A DNA stretch of 64,000 nucleotides from Luteimonas endophytica (GCF_029887875.1 NZ_JARXRM010000036.1:50810-114809); one strand, 5' to 3'. Counted from the stretch's first letter, positions 17,721 through 27,220 are shown. Program-made: numbers and translations. The notes: generated from the letters alone by a model not told the origin.

Positions 17721-19912
17721 GCCGCGTCCACCACGCAGCGGAAGCCGACGCAGCCGGAACGGTCCTTGGACGGCGCCATCAGCAGATACTTGCCGTGCTG
17801 GTCGAGCCGATACGCCTGCGGGAAGTACCAGTGCGAGGCGCGCGGCCGGTAGCCGCTGCCGCCGCGCAGGATCGCGGCCCGGGTGTGCTCGTCGCGGTAT
17901 TCGTCGGTCCATTGCCAGACGTTGCCGACCAGGTCCAGCACGCCGAACGGACTGGCCCCGGCGGGATGGGCGTCGACGTCGTCGGGTGCCATGAGGGTCC
18001 GGCCGCGGTTCGGACGCGGCACCGCATCCTCGCGCCAGTCGTCGCCCCAGGGGTAGCGCCGGCCGTCGCCGCCCTGCGCCGCGTACTGCCATTCCCACTC
18101 CCGCGGCAGGCGCTTGCCGGCCCATTGCGCGTAGGCGCGCGCGTCCTCCAGCGCCACCCAGGTCACCGGCTTGCCGTCCCAGCCCGGCCGCGGCGCGCCG
18201 TCCTGCCAGTGGCGCAGGAAATTGTGCGGATCAGGCGGGCGCCAGCCGCTGTCGGCCAGGAACGCCTGGAACTGCGCGTTGGTGACCGGGTGCCGGTCGA
18301 TGTGGAACGGCTGCATGCGCATGCGCCGGCGGTGGTTGCGGCGCGCGCTGTCCTCCCACGGGTACTGCACGTCGACGCCGTCCCAGTGGTTGCCCTCGAT
18401 CTCGATGCCGCCGACCGCGAAATCGAAATCGCCGGCCGGGATCGTCACCATGCCCTCGGGCGCCGCGGGAGCGGCCGCGGTCGGCGCGATCTCCACCAGC
18501 CGCTGCGGCAGCGAGCGCCACCGGTCCGACAGCGACTGCAGCGGAGTGGCGGCACGCTCGCGGGCGGCAGCGAGGAAGGCGTCCAGACCGGTCGATTCGC
18601 TACCCGCATCCTGCGCCAGGAGCGCGCCGAAACCGCGCGGCTCCAGCGCGAACGACAGCACCGCGCGCTTGCCATCGATCCGCGGCGACAACTCGACGCC
18701 GTTCCACAGGTCGTAGTAGCGACGCCCCGCGACGTGCGCCACCGCGATCTGCTCGCCGTCGAGCGAGGACTCGTGGCGGTTGACCAGGGTCCACAGCACC
18801 GCGCCCTCGCCGGGGAAAATGCTGGCGAACACCCCGGACTGCAGCGTCGGCGCGTACGGCCGCCAGTCCATGCTCACCAGCAGCGGCGCGAACCGCCGGT
18901 AGATCGCCGCGATCCGGCGCAGCGTCTGCGCATCGCGCGCGGTGAACTGGTTCCAGATGCCCCAGACGTTCTCCCAGGCGTTGTAGCCGATGCCGTTGAA
19001 GAACACGTACTGCAGGTCGTGGGTCCGGTCGCGGCCCCAGCGGTTCTCGTAGTTGATCATGTGGCGCGGCTCGAGCCACTTGAACTTCGCCACCGGCGGC
19101 ACCGGCCCGTCCGGCGCTTTCTTGCCCCAGCTCTGCACGTTCCAGATCAGCGCCTCCTCGGCGCTGATGGTCGACTCGGGCTGCAGCACGAGCGGATGGC
19201 CCAGGGCCTCGCCGGCATCGAAGAACGCGCGCGGCACGCCGTTGTAGGTATCCCCGTTGACCCCGTCGGCGCCCACTGCCTTCGCCAGCGCCGCGATCGC
19301 GTGCCAGTCGCTCAGCTCCGGCGGCCGGGTGCCGTGGTCCCAGGGCATGGTCGGCAGGAACACGCGCACGCCGCGCCGGTGGAAGTCCTCGACCGCGCCG
19401 CGAAGCCCCTCCAGCCCGCCGGGCAGGTCGTGGGCCAGGTCGGTCTTGTTGCGGTCGTCGATTCCGATGTTCGGATACACGAACCAGATCAATACGCTGT
19501 CGATGCCGCCGAAGCGCGCCTCCAGATCGTCGAGATAGCGATCGACGGTGTAGCGGCCGGCCTCGGCATCGTAGAAGTAGCGGTCCTCCACCATCATCTG
19601 CGCGTGCACGAAGTTGCGCTGCGCCCACTGCAGCTCGGGCCGGCGGTAGTTCGCGTCGTCGTAGCCGATCCGCACCAGGTGCTCGCGGCGCCAGTCCACC
19701 AGCTCGGAGATCCAGTCGTCGGCGCTGGCGCCGGCGTCGATCATCCACAGGCCGATGTCGGCGAACGGCCAACCCGGCGCCTTCCCCGGCGTGGGCAGGT
19801 AGCGGCCGGTGGTGACGTGGGAGAACTTGTATTCGACTCGCGGCGGCGCGCGCCCGGCGTCCTGCTCGGGCGTCATGTGGCGGGGAACGGCGGGGTCCGG
19901 AGGAGCGGTCAT
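17717..19912 (-). CDS. TIM-barrel glycosidase-like domain fused to a SUMF1-like domain
   Basis: A two-domain protein of about 731 residues. The N-terminal two thirds look like a glycoside-hydrolase TIM barrel plus a C-terminal beta domain (DSVLIWFVYPNIGIDD, FLPTMPWDHGTRP, GADGVNGDTYNG, LQPEST). The last third is an FGE-sulfatase/SUMF1 fold (PFHIDRHPVTNAQFQAFL, GKRLPREWEWQYAAQGGDG, DLVGNVWQWTDE, LRGGSGYR, VGFRCV). The cysteine pair used by formylglycine-generating enzymes is missing: the segment after RGGSG reads YRPRASHWYFPQAYR. It is therefore unlikely to activate sulfatases, and no sulfatase gene is nearby. The start at 19912 is uncertain; an ATG at 19876 also fits. No signal peptide is seen. 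The enzyme reaction is unknown. Confidence 0.72.
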   Translation of the reverse strand: MTAPPDPAVPRHMTPEQDAGRAPPRVEYKFSHVTTGRYLPTPGKAPGWPFADIGLWMIDAGASADDWISELVDWRREHLVRIGYDDANYRRPELQWAQRNFVHAQMMVEDRYFYDAEAGRYTVDRYLDDLEARFGGIDSVLIWFVYPNIGIDDRNKTDLAHDLPGGLEGLRGAVEDFHRRGVRVFLPTMPWDHGTRPPELSDWHAIAALAKAVGADGVNGDTYNGVPRAFFDAGEALGHPLVLQPESTISAEEALIWNVQSWGKKAPDGPVPPVAKFKWLEPRHMINYENRWGRDRTHDLQYVFFNGIGYNAWENVWGIWNQFTARDAQTLRRIAAIYRRFAPLLVSMDWRPYAPTLQSGVFASIFPGEGAVLWTLVNRHESSLDGEQIAVAHVAGRRYYDLWNGVELSPRIDGKRAVLSFALEPRGFGALLAQDAGSESTGLDAFLAAARERAATPLQSLSDRWRSLPQRLVEIAPTAAAPAAPEGMVTIPAGDFDFAVGGIEIEGNHWDGVDVQYPWEDSARRNHRRRMRMQPFHIDRHPVTNAQFQAFLADSGWRPPDPHNFLRHWQDGAPRPGWDGKPVTWVALEDARAYAQWAGKRLPREWEWQYAAQGGDGRRYPWGDDWREDAVPRPNRGRTLMAPDDVDAHPAGASPFGVLDLVGNVWQWTDEYRDEHTRAAILRGGSGYRPRASHWYFPQAYRLDQHGKYLLMAPSKDRSGCVGFRCVVDAA

Positions 19913-20018
19913 GGAGTCTCGGGGTGGCGCAGCGGAAGGGAGGTGCGCGGGGGCCGCCGCGCTGGTGCATCGTACGTCGCGCCCGGCGGAGCCGCGAACG
20001 GCGCGCATCGTCCCGCCG

Positions 20019-21347
20019 TCATCGCGCCAGGCTTTGGTAGACGAGGGAGTAGAAGCGGTCGCCGAGTCGCGGCAGGTCGTCGGCGCCGTCGCGGGGCAGG
20101 TGCTGCAGCATCAGGATCGCGACCAGGCGTTCGTGCGGATCGACGACGTAGCTGGTGGAGGCCGCGCCTGCCCAGCCGAACTGGCCGGCGGCGCCGGGAC
20201 GGGTGCGGCGGGCGGGATCGATCGCCACGTAGCCGCCGAAGCCGAAGCCCTCGGCGTCGCTGAACTGGGTGACCGGCGGGTCCAGCATGGTCAGCTGGTT
20301 GCGCATCATCGCCTCGACGCTGTCGCGGGCGAGGATGCGCACGCCATCGAGCTCGCCGCCATCGAGCAGCATCTGGCAGAAGCGCGCGTAGTCGCCGGCG
20401 GTCGAATAGAGTCCGCCCGCGGCGCTGGGATAGGCGTTGAGCCGGGCGCCGGGATCGAGCGAGCTCGGACCGTCGTGACGCACCAGCCGGCCGCCTGCGC
20501 CCATCACGGTGATGTCGGCAATTCGATGGCGCTGGTCCGCGGGCACCTGGAAGCCGGTGTCCTCCATCTGCAGCGGCGCGAGGATCCGCGCCTGCAGGAA
20601 CTCGTCGAACGGCTGCCCGGCGGCCACCTCCACCACCCGCGCCAGCACTTCGGTGGCCGCGCCGTCGTAGCCGAAGCGGGTGCCCGGGTCGGCCGCGAGC
20701 GGCGCCCGCGCCAGCCGCGCGACGAAGCCGGCGAGGTCCGCTGCCGCGTGCGGTTCGGCGCGCTCCAGCAGCTCGACCGCCGCCGCGTCGCCCGCCAGCC
20801 CGGCGGCGAACCCGGCGGTATGGGTGAGCAGCATGCGGATGGTGATCGCGCCGCGCGCCCGGCGCAGCTGCGGCGCGTCGGCATCGCCGCCCGACACGAC
20901 CCGCGGCTCGCCCAGCTCCGGCAAGTGACGCGAGACCGGATCGTCCAGCCCGATCCGCCCCTCCTCAACCAGCATCAGCACCGCTGCCGAGGCGACGGTC
21001 TTGGTCATCGAATAGATGCGGAAGATCGCGTCGCGCGGCATCGGCGCGGTGCGTTCGAGGTCGCGATGGCCGTACCCGCGCCAGTCGACGATCCTGCCGC
21101 CGCGCGCCAGCAGCGTCACCCCGCCGGTATAACCCGCCGGTCCGGTCGCTTCCTCCATGAACCGGTGCAGTCGCGCCAGCCCCTGCGGCGACAGCCCCGC
21201 CGCGGCGGGGTCCGCCGCGGGAAGCGGCGCGCCGGCATGCGCCGCGGACGCGATCCAGCCCAGGGCGACGAGCGCGAGCCCGCGCCATCGGCGATCACCG
21301 CGGCGGCGCGGCGATGGTTCACCGGTGGGCGTGGGGGCGCTGCGCAT
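20019..21347 (-). CDS. Serine hydrolase of the beta-lactamase/family VIII esterase fold
   Basis: A 442-residue secreted hydrolase. A signal peptide ends near ASAAHA-GAP (residue 38). Ser113 and Lys116 form the SxxK nucleophile motif (IYSMTKTV). Tyr in GYDGAATEV is the likely general base. GWAGAASTSY takes the place of the KTG box, as in esterases rather than penicillinases. The predicted action is periplasmic de-esterification, for example removal of an acyl group from a sugar taken up by the TonB receptor encoded ten bases upstream. Peptidase or lactamase activity cannot be excluded. The start is the ATG before RSAPTPTGEP; a further upstream ATG would overlap the receptor gene. Confidence 0.83.
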   Translation of the reverse strand: MRSAPTPTGEPSPRRRGDRRWRGLALVALGWIASAAHAGAPLPAADPAAAGLSPQGLARLHRFMEEATGPAGYTGGVTLLARGGRIVDWRGYGHRDLERTAPMPRDAIFRIYSMTKTVASAAVLMLVEEGRIGLDDPVSRHLPELGEPRVVSGGDADAPQLRRARGAITIRMLLTHTAGFAAGLAGDAAAVELLERAEPHAAADLAGFVARLARAPLAADPGTRFGYDGAATEVLARVVEVAAGQPFDEFLQARILAPLQMEDTGFQVPADQRHRIADITVMGAGGRLVRHDGPSSLDPGARLNAYPSAAGGLYSTAGDYARFCQMLLDGGELDGVRILARDSVEAMMRNQLTMLDPPVTQFSDAEGFGFGGYVAIDPARRTRPGAAGQFGWAGAASTSYVVDPHERLVAILMLQHLPRDGADDLPRLGDRFYSLVYQSLAR

Positions 21348-21357
21348 CGGCCGCCGG

Positions 21358-23508
21358 TCAGAACTTGATGGTGTGGGTGAGGGAGACCATGCGGCCACGG
21401 CCTGCGAAGTAGTTCTTCCAGAAGTCGATCTGCGACCAGCTGAGGATGTACTGCTTGTTGGTGAGGTTCTCGATGCCCAGCGAGAGCCGCCCGTAGCGCT
21501 CGAAGTCGTAGTTCGCGCTCAGGTCGAACAGGGTGTAGCCGCTGGTGTGCTCCTCGGCCGAGGTGCCCTCGTTGATGTCGCGGTCGAACAGCATGGTCGC
21601 ACCCAGGGTGACGTCGCCACGCGCGTTGAAGGCCCAGGTCGCGGCGCCGGACAGCTTGTCCGGGCTGATGTCGTTGATGCCCATCTCCCGCGACAGCGGG
21701 CCGGTGTTGCCGAAGGTGGTCTTGCCGCGGATCCGCGAGTACAGCGCGGTCAGGCGCCACGCCTCGGAGGGACGCCACTCGCCGGAGGCCTCGAAGCCCT
21801 CGATGTCGACCGGCACGCGGCTGAGGATGAAGTCCTCGGTCGCGGGGTCCACCACCAGCGACGAGCCGAAGTCGGAGCTGGTCTCGTAGTACGACGCGCC
21901 CAGGCTGCCGCGCCGGCCGCGCCAGTTGAAGCCGACCTCGCGGTTGTCCACCACGATCGCCTGCAGGTCGACGAAGCCCTCCACGGTCTGGCCCGGCTGG
22001 TTGATGTTGCGCAGCGGGATGCCGACGTTGGGCAGGCTGAAGCCCTTGCCGTACGAGGCGTACACCGACCAGTCGTCGGCGATCCGCCAGATCGCGCCGA
22101 AGTTCGGCAGGTTCTCCTGGTAGTCGAGGGTGCCGCCCTGGACCGCGACCCGGTTGCGGTACCAGGTGGTCACGTAGTCGTCGACGCTCAGCTCGCCGTC
22201 CTCGCGGCGCAGACCGCCGCTGAGGGTCAGCGGGCCGATGTCCCAGGTCAGCTGCGCGTACGGCGCGGTGCTCTCGTAGACCATCGGCGGAACCCACACC
22301 CGGTTGGTGATCGCCAGGCGCTGCTGCGCCTCGTCCTCGACCAGGTCGACCCCGGCGCGCAGCTCGAGGCCGGGCACGGCGAAGATCTCCGACCGGGTCC
22401 AGGAGGCGCGCAGGCCCTTCTTCTCGGTGGCGATCTCGGACTGGTCGATCAGCTCGCCGATCGGCGCGATGTCCGGATCCTGGCGGTCGATACCGTCCTC
22501 CGCCGGGTAGCGCATCGCCTGGCTGGCGCGGTAGACGTCGGCCTGCAGGGTGCCGCCGAACACGTCCGCGTTGGTATAGGCCAGCGCGTACTGGCGGAAG
22601 TCGTTGAACTCGGTCATCGAGCCCAGCGGCGGGGTCCGCACCGCGGAGTCCGGAATCCCCTGCTCGCGATCGCCCTCCACCCAGGAATAGTTGCCCTTGC
22701 CGGTGATGTTGAAGCGGCTGGCGCTGGCCTGCAGGCGCTGCAGGCCGGCCTCGCCGAAGTTCATGCCCCACTTCAGGAACAGGTTGTCGGCCTCGCTGTC
22801 GTTGGTCGAGCCGCTGGCGTTCATGCCGACGCGGCGGCCGTCGGCGTCCCAGGCCATGCCGCGGTCGATGAACGAGGCCGCCGCCAACACGTCGTGGCTG
22901 TCCTGCTTGTGCTCCACGGTCAGGCCGACCTTCCAGGCGTCGCTGTCCTCGCGGAACTGGGTGGAATAGCGCGAGGTGAGCGTGGCGACGGTACCCTCCT
23001 CGGTGGGCGTCTTCGACAGGTAGTTGATGATGCCGCCCGCGGCGCCGATGCCTTCCGAGGCCGAGGGACCGCTGATCACCTCGATTCGGCCGATCACGCC
23101 CATGTCGGTGAAGGTGCCCGACCGGTTGCCCTCGCGCAGCGGCGAGCCCTGCGGGATGCCGTCGAACAGCCGCAGCGCGGTGCGCCCGCGCAGGGTCTCG
23201 CCGAGATTGCTCATCGCCTGCGACGATTCCGAGTAACCCGGCACCGAGCGCGCCAGCACCGCGGTCGCGTCCTCGGTCAGGGTCAGCGAGCGCTGCACCT
23301 CCTCGGGCGAGACGATCGTCACCGCGCCGGGGATGCGGTCCACGGCGCGCGGGCTGCGCGAGCCGGTGACGACCATCCGGTCGAGGTCGGTGGTGGTGGT
23401 CTCCTCCTCGGCCGGCGCGGTGGCGGCGTCCTGCGGTTCCTGCGAATGGGCCAGGGGCGCAGCCGAGAGCAGCGCGCAGGCGATGGCGACGGAAAGCGGT
23501 GTCTTCAT
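21358..23508 (-). CDS. TonB-dependent receptor (siderophore-receptor type)
   Basis: A 716-residue outer-membrane receptor. It has a signal peptide (MKTPLSVAIACALLSAAPLAHS), a TonB-box region (DLDRMVVTGSRSPR), a plug domain (IPGAVTIVSPEEVQRSLTLT, VISGPSASEGIGAAGGIINY) and a 22-strand-type barrel ending in TIKF. The architecture is that of FecA/FhuA-like receptors. The context (LysR, esterase, glycosidases, SSS symporter, CoA enzymes) points to an organic substrate rather than iron. No Fur-like site is apparent upstream. A LysR-type inverted repeat at 23700-23718 lies 192 bases before the start codon. Confidence 0.92.
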   Translation of the reverse strand: MKTPLSVAIACALLSAAPLAHSQEPQDAATAPAEEETTTTDLDRMVVTGSRSPRAVDRIPGAVTIVSPEEVQRSLTLTEDATAVLARSVPGYSESSQAMSNLGETLRGRTALRLFDGIPQGSPLREGNRSGTFTDMGVIGRIEVISGPSASEGIGAAGGIINYLSKTPTEEGTVATLTSRYSTQFREDSDAWKVGLTVEHKQDSHDVLAAASFIDRGMAWDADGRRVGMNASGSTNDSEADNLFLKWGMNFGEAGLQRLQASASRFNITGKGNYSWVEGDREQGIPDSAVRTPPLGSMTEFNDFRQYALAYTNADVFGGTLQADVYRASQAMRYPAEDGIDRQDPDIAPIGELIDQSEIATEKKGLRASWTRSEIFAVPGLELRAGVDLVEDEAQQRLAITNRVWVPPMVYESTAPYAQLTWDIGPLTLSGGLRREDGELSVDDYVTTWYRNRVAVQGGTLDYQENLPNFGAIWRIADDWSVYASYGKGFSLPNVGIPLRNINQPGQTVEGFVDLQAIVVDNREVGFNWRGRRGSLGASYYETSSDFGSSLVVDPATEDFILSRVPVDIEGFEASGEWRPSEAWRLTALYSRIRGKTTFGNTGPLSREMGINDISPDKLSGAATWAFNARGDVTLGATMLFDRDINEGTSAEEHTSGYTLFDLSANYDFERYGRLSLGIENLTNKQYILSWSQIDFWKNYFAGRGRMVSLTHTIKF

Positions 23509-23699
23509 GGTGTGGTCTCTGCTGGTTCGGCTGCCCGCGGAACGCGCCGTGGCGCGGTCCGTTCCCGTGCGACGCGCGGCGCGGTGCGCATTGCGTCGCG
23601 ACGCCCTCCCGGCGCCGACCCCTTGCGGGTCCCGGGCAGCCTAGGGGCGGCATGGCGGGCGTCACACCTGCACCGGCTATGTTCAGAGATGAGGTTTTA

Positions 23700-23718
23700 T
23701 TGCCTATCAAGCAGGCAA
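23700..23718. promoter_or_regulatory. Putative LysR-regulator binding site
   Basis: TTGCCT-N7-AGGCAA is a perfect interrupted palindrome. It fits the T-N11-A pattern of LysR-type operators. It lies between the LysR gene and the TonB receptor, upstream of the receptor. A TTGATA overlapping the site on the minus strand could be a -35 element. The local sequence is AT-richer than its surroundings. Confidence 0.6.
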
Positions 23719-23754
23719 ACGTTTGGTGCGCCGCAACAATCGCTTCACCGACCG

Positions 23755-24645
23755 TCAGGCCAAGGCCTTGCGCGCTTCCTGGAGCAGCGCGCGCACCAGC
23801 CGCAGGCGCACGCTGGAGCGCGACCAGACCGCGCCGATCCTGCGCGGCTCGACCAGGTGCGCCTCCGGCAGCGGCAGCCGCGCCAGGTCGAGGCCCTCCG
23901 GCCACGGCCGCGCCCAGTCCGGAACCAGCGATACGCCGAGGCCGCGATCGACCATCACCGCGATGGCGTTGAGCGCGTTCACCTCGAAGCGCTCGCGCGG
24001 CACGATCCCGACCCGGCGCAGGTATTCGTCGGCCTGGCGGCCGCCCCAGTGGTTGCGGTCGTAGCGGATCAGCGGCTCGGCGGCCAGCAGCGCGTGCGGG
24101 TCGCGTCCGGCCATCCGCCGCGGCGCCAGCACCACCAGCGGCTCCTCGCGCAGCAGCTGCCAGTCGCAGGTCTTGGGCAGCGCGTACGGCGCCTGCAGCA
24201 CCACCGCCGCGTCCAGGTCGCCGGCTTCCACCTCGCTGTACAGATCGGCCGAGTAGCCGGGGCGGATGAACACGTTGATCTGCGGGAACTCGCCGACCAT
24301 CCGCGCCAGGATGTCCGGCAGGATCCCGGCCAGCCCGGTCGGGCAGGCGCCGATCCGCAGCTCGCCGGAGAGGGTGCCGTCGTTGGCCACGCTGCGCAGG
24401 TCGGAGACGTCGCGCAGCAGATCGCGGGCGCGGCCGAGGATGCGCGCGCCCGGCTCGGTGACGCAGACGGTGCGGCCGGCGCGTGCGATCAGCGGCGCGC
24501 CGAGCTCGCGCTCCAGGGTGCGGATCTGCTGCGCCACCGCCGCCGGGGTGATGTTGAGCAGGCGCGCCGCGGCCGCCATCGAGCCGTGATCGGCGACGGC
24601 GACGAAGGTTCTCAGGAATTGCGTGTCCACGTCACCGCTCCGCAC
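23755..24645 (-). CDS. LysR-family transcriptional regulator
   Basis: A 296-residue LysR-type regulator. The N-terminal winged helix-turn-helix is clear (FVAVADHGSMAAAARLLNIT, PAAVAQQIRTLERELGAPLI). A LysR substrate-binding domain follows (ELRIGACPTGLAGILPDILA). It lies in the middle of the catabolic series, on the same strand. The palindrome downstream at 23700-23718 suggests that it controls the TonB receptor and the genes after it, rather than acting divergently as many LysR proteins do. The effector is probably the imported substrate or a CoA-pathway intermediate (inference). Confidence 0.92.
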   Translation of the reverse strand: MRSGDVDTQFLRTFVAVADHGSMAAAARLLNITPAAVAQQIRTLERELGAPLIARAGRTVCVTEPGARILGRARDLLRDVSDLRSVANDGTLSGELRIGACPTGLAGILPDILARMVGEFPQINVFIRPGYSADLYSEVEAGDLDAAVVLQAPYALPKTCDWQLLREEPLVVLAPRRMAGRDPHALLAAEPLIRYDRNHWGGRQADEYLRRVGIVPRERFEVNALNAIAVMVDRGLGVSLVPDWARPWPEGLDLARLPLPEAHLVEPRRIGAVWSRSSVRLRLVRALLQEARKALA

Positions 24646-24724
24646 CCGGGGCCGCCACGCTAACCGAAGCCGGGCCGGCGCGTGAGCGCCGGAAGTCCTG
24701 CCCGGGGTGGAGCCGGACCACGGC

Positions 24725-27220
24725 TCAGGACGCGGCGCCGGGCGCCGGGTCGTGGACCGTCAGGCCCGCCAGGGAACGCGTCGGCGCCGGGAACAGCAGG
24801 CTGGCGAGGTAGCCGACCACGATGCAGACCAGGATGGAGATGGCGAGATAGAAGTACGAGTGCACCAGCTCCAGGTACCTGGCCACCAGCGTCAGGACGA
24901 TGGCGCTGGCGATGCCGATCGCCACCCCCGGCGCGTTGGCGCGGCGGGTGAACATGCCCAGGGTGTAGGCGCCGGCGAAGCCGCCGCCGAGCAGCCCGAA
25001 CAGTTCGATCGAGATGTCCAGCAGCGAATGGATGTCGAACCGCGACAGCAGCAGCGCCAGGCCGATCCCGATCAGGCCCACCAGCACCCCGGTCGCCTCG
25101 GCCAGGCGCACGCTGGTCCGCTGGCTCGGGTTGCGGACCAGCCGCTCGTAGAAGTCCACCGAGACCAGGGTGGAGACGCTGTTGATGATGCTGGAGAGGG
25201 TGGACATGGCGGCGGCGAAGATGCCGGCGACGATCAGCCCGGTCACCCCCATCGGCAGCTCGGCGGCGATGAACAGCGGGAAGGTGGCGTCGATCGGCAG
25301 CAGCGGGTCCATGCGCTCCGGATGCGCCTTGTAGTAGACGTAGAGCGCGGTGCCGATGCCGTAGAACATGCAGCCGCCGGGGATCATGATCGCCGCGAAC
25401 GTCCACACCGAGCGCCCGGCCTCGCGGTCCGAGCGCGTCGACAGCACCCGTTGCATCAGCACCTGGTCCTTGGGAAAGGTGAGCACCACGTCGAACAGCA
25501 CCAGGAACAGGAAGCCCCAGACCGTGGCCTGGGTGAGATCGAAGCTGAAGTCGAGCAGCTTCATCTTGTCCCCGGCCTCCACGGCGGCGGTGAACTCCGG
25601 CAGGCCGCCGTCGATCTGCAGCAGGATGAAACCGATCGCGAACAGCGCGCCGCCGAACATCACGAACACCTGCACGAAGTCGGTCCAGACCACCGCCTTC
25701 ATCCCGCCCAGGGTGGTGTAGAGGATGGTGAAGCCGCCCATGATCAGCACGCTCCAGACCACGTCGATGCCGGTGATGGTGGCGATCGCCAGAGACGGCA
25801 GGAACAGGATCACGCTCATCCGGCTGCCGATCTGCACCACGATGCACAGCGCGCTGGCGATCATCCGGATCGCCGGGTGGAAGCGCGTCTCCAGGTACGA
25901 GAACACCGACATCAGGTCGAGCCGCCGCAGCAACGGCACGATCCACACCGCCACGAACATCAGCCCGACCACGGCGATCAGGTTGTTGGTCAGGTACTGC
26001 CAGTTGCTCTCGAACGCCTTGGCAGGAATGGCGATGAAGCTGATCGAACTGACGTTGGTGGCGTACAGGCTCACCCCCGCTACCCAGAACGGGATCGAGC
26101 GACCGCCGACGAAGAAGTCGGCGGTCGAGGCGTTGCGGTCGCGGGCATAGAAGAACAGCCCGATGGCGACCATGGCCGCCAGGTAGACCGCCATGATGAT
26201 CCAGTCCAGCCAGCGCAGCAGCAGCCGGCCCGATTCGACCTCGCTGGTGGCGAGCCGCGGCGCACCCGCCGAGTCGTCGAGCCAGGCCATGCCGTCGCCC
26301 CACGGCGCCGCGGCGCGGATCGTTCCGGCGCGTGCGCCGGGCGGCTCGGCCCAGGCGCCGGTGATGGTGTTGTAGCTCAGGAACGCCGACCCGTCGGGAT
26401 CGCGCACCGCGAGCAGCAGATGCGCCTGCCCGAGCGCACGGGCCGCGCCGGCGACGACCGTCCCCGGGACCGGGCCGAGTTCGCGCCAGCCGTCGCCGGC
26501 GGTCCAGCGCAGCAGGCGGTCCGTCCGCCCCGCCCCGCCGCCGTCCACGGCGAGGTGGACGCCCTGGGCGGTGGCCACCAGCGCCCGCGGCGCGCCGCCG
26601 CCCGGCCAACCCTCGCGAGCGGTCCACCCCGAGGCACGATCGGCGCCGTCGCGGGTCAACAGCCGCGGGCTGCCGTCGGCGCCCAGGCCCGCGACGTACA
26701 GCGCACCGGCCCGGGCCGCGCCCTGGGCCTGCGCGAGCGGCGCCGGCAGCTCGGGCGGGAGGCCGGGGGCCGCCGTTGCCGCCGGCGCATCCAGGCGCAC
26801 GATCCGCGTCACGGCCCGGGGCGTCCCCACGGGCGCCAGCAGCAGGTAACCGGCGCCGCCCGCGTCGGCGAAGCCGGCCGCGACCGCACTGCCGGCCGGC
26901 CTGCGCCATGGCAGCGCCCGCCCCCGCCCCGCATCGTCCAGCATCCAGGCGCGGTCGCCGGCCACCACCACCGGCACGCCGGCCACGGCGACCAGGACCT
27001 CCGGCGCCGGCGCGTCCGCCGGCCACGCCGGCAGCGGGCCGGTCCGCAACGTGGACAGGCTTTCCGCCAGCGCCGGCGCGGCGAACAGCAGCGCCACCGC
27101 GACCAGGGCGGTCGAGGCCAGATGCCGCCACGCGCGCCCGACGCCGCAGCGCCCACATCGCCAGCGGCGAACGGCGGCGCCAGCGCCGCCATCCCGCCCG
27201 GCGCCGCGTTCAGCGCGCAT
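24725..27220 (-). CDS. Sodium:solute symporter (SSS) with N-terminal beta-propeller-like domain
   Basis: An 831-residue inner-membrane protein. A signal sequence (about residues 33-52, ending PALA-ES) is followed by about 280 residues of repeated short beta blades resembling a kelch/propeller domain in the periplasm. A full SSS/NanT-PutP-type symporter then starts with WIIMAVYLAAMVAIGLFFYA. Family motifs include FFVGGRSIPFWVAGVSLYAT and LGGMKAVVWTDFVQVFVMF. Such fusions are known for transporters of acidic sugars. Here it probably imports the product made in the periplasm by the serine hydrolase. The start codon overlaps the end of the CitE-like gene by 11 bases. Confidence 0.88.
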   Translation of the reverse strand: MRAERGAGRDGGAGAAVRRWRCGRCGVGRAWRHLASTALVAVALLFAAPALAESLSTLRTGPLPAWPADAPAPEVLVAVAGVPVVVAGDRAWMLDDAGRGRALPWRRPAGSAVAAGFADAGGAGYLLLAPVGTPRAVTRIVRLDAPAATAAPGLPPELPAPLAQAQGAARAGALYVAGLGADGSPRLLTRDGADRASGWTAREGWPGGGAPRALVATAQGVHLAVDGGGAGRTDRLLRWTAGDGWRELGPVPGTVVAGAARALGQAHLLLAVRDPDGSAFLSYNTITGAWAEPPGARAGTIRAAAPWGDGMAWLDDSAGAPRLATSEVESGRLLLRWLDWIIMAVYLAAMVAIGLFFYARDRNASTADFFVGGRSIPFWVAGVSLYATNVSSISFIAIPAKAFESNWQYLTNNLIAVVGLMFVAVWIVPLLRRLDLMSVFSYLETRFHPAIRMIASALCIVVQIGSRMSVILFLPSLAIATITGIDVVWSVLIMGGFTILYTTLGGMKAVVWTDFVQVFVMFGGALFAIGFILLQIDGGLPEFTAAVEAGDKMKLLDFSFDLTQATVWGFLFLVLFDVVLTFPKDQVLMQRVLSTRSDREAGRSVWTFAAIMIPGGCMFYGIGTALYVYYKAHPERMDPLLPIDATFPLFIAAELPMGVTGLIVAGIFAAAMSTLSSIINSVSTLVSVDFYERLVRNPSQRTSVRLAEATGVLVGLIGIGLALLLSRFDIHSLLDISIELFGLLGGGFAGAYTLGMFTRRANAPGVAIGIASAIVLTLVARYLELVHSYFYLAISILVCIVVGYLASLLFPAPTRSLAGLTVHDPAPGAAS

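Noticed and set aside
17717..18500. SUMF1 domain considered as a sulfatase-activating enzyme
   Set aside because: The active-site cysteines are missing and no sulfatase is encoded nearby.
23509..23754. Fur box upstream of the siderophore-type receptor
   Set aside because: The AT-richer stretch does not match the Fur consensus; the clear palindrome fits a LysR site.
21157..24663. Open frame of more than 1100 codons on the plus strand
   Set aside because: It is antisense to the TonB receptor, serine hydrolase and LysR genes, all of which have clear motifs; its own product has no recognisable domain.
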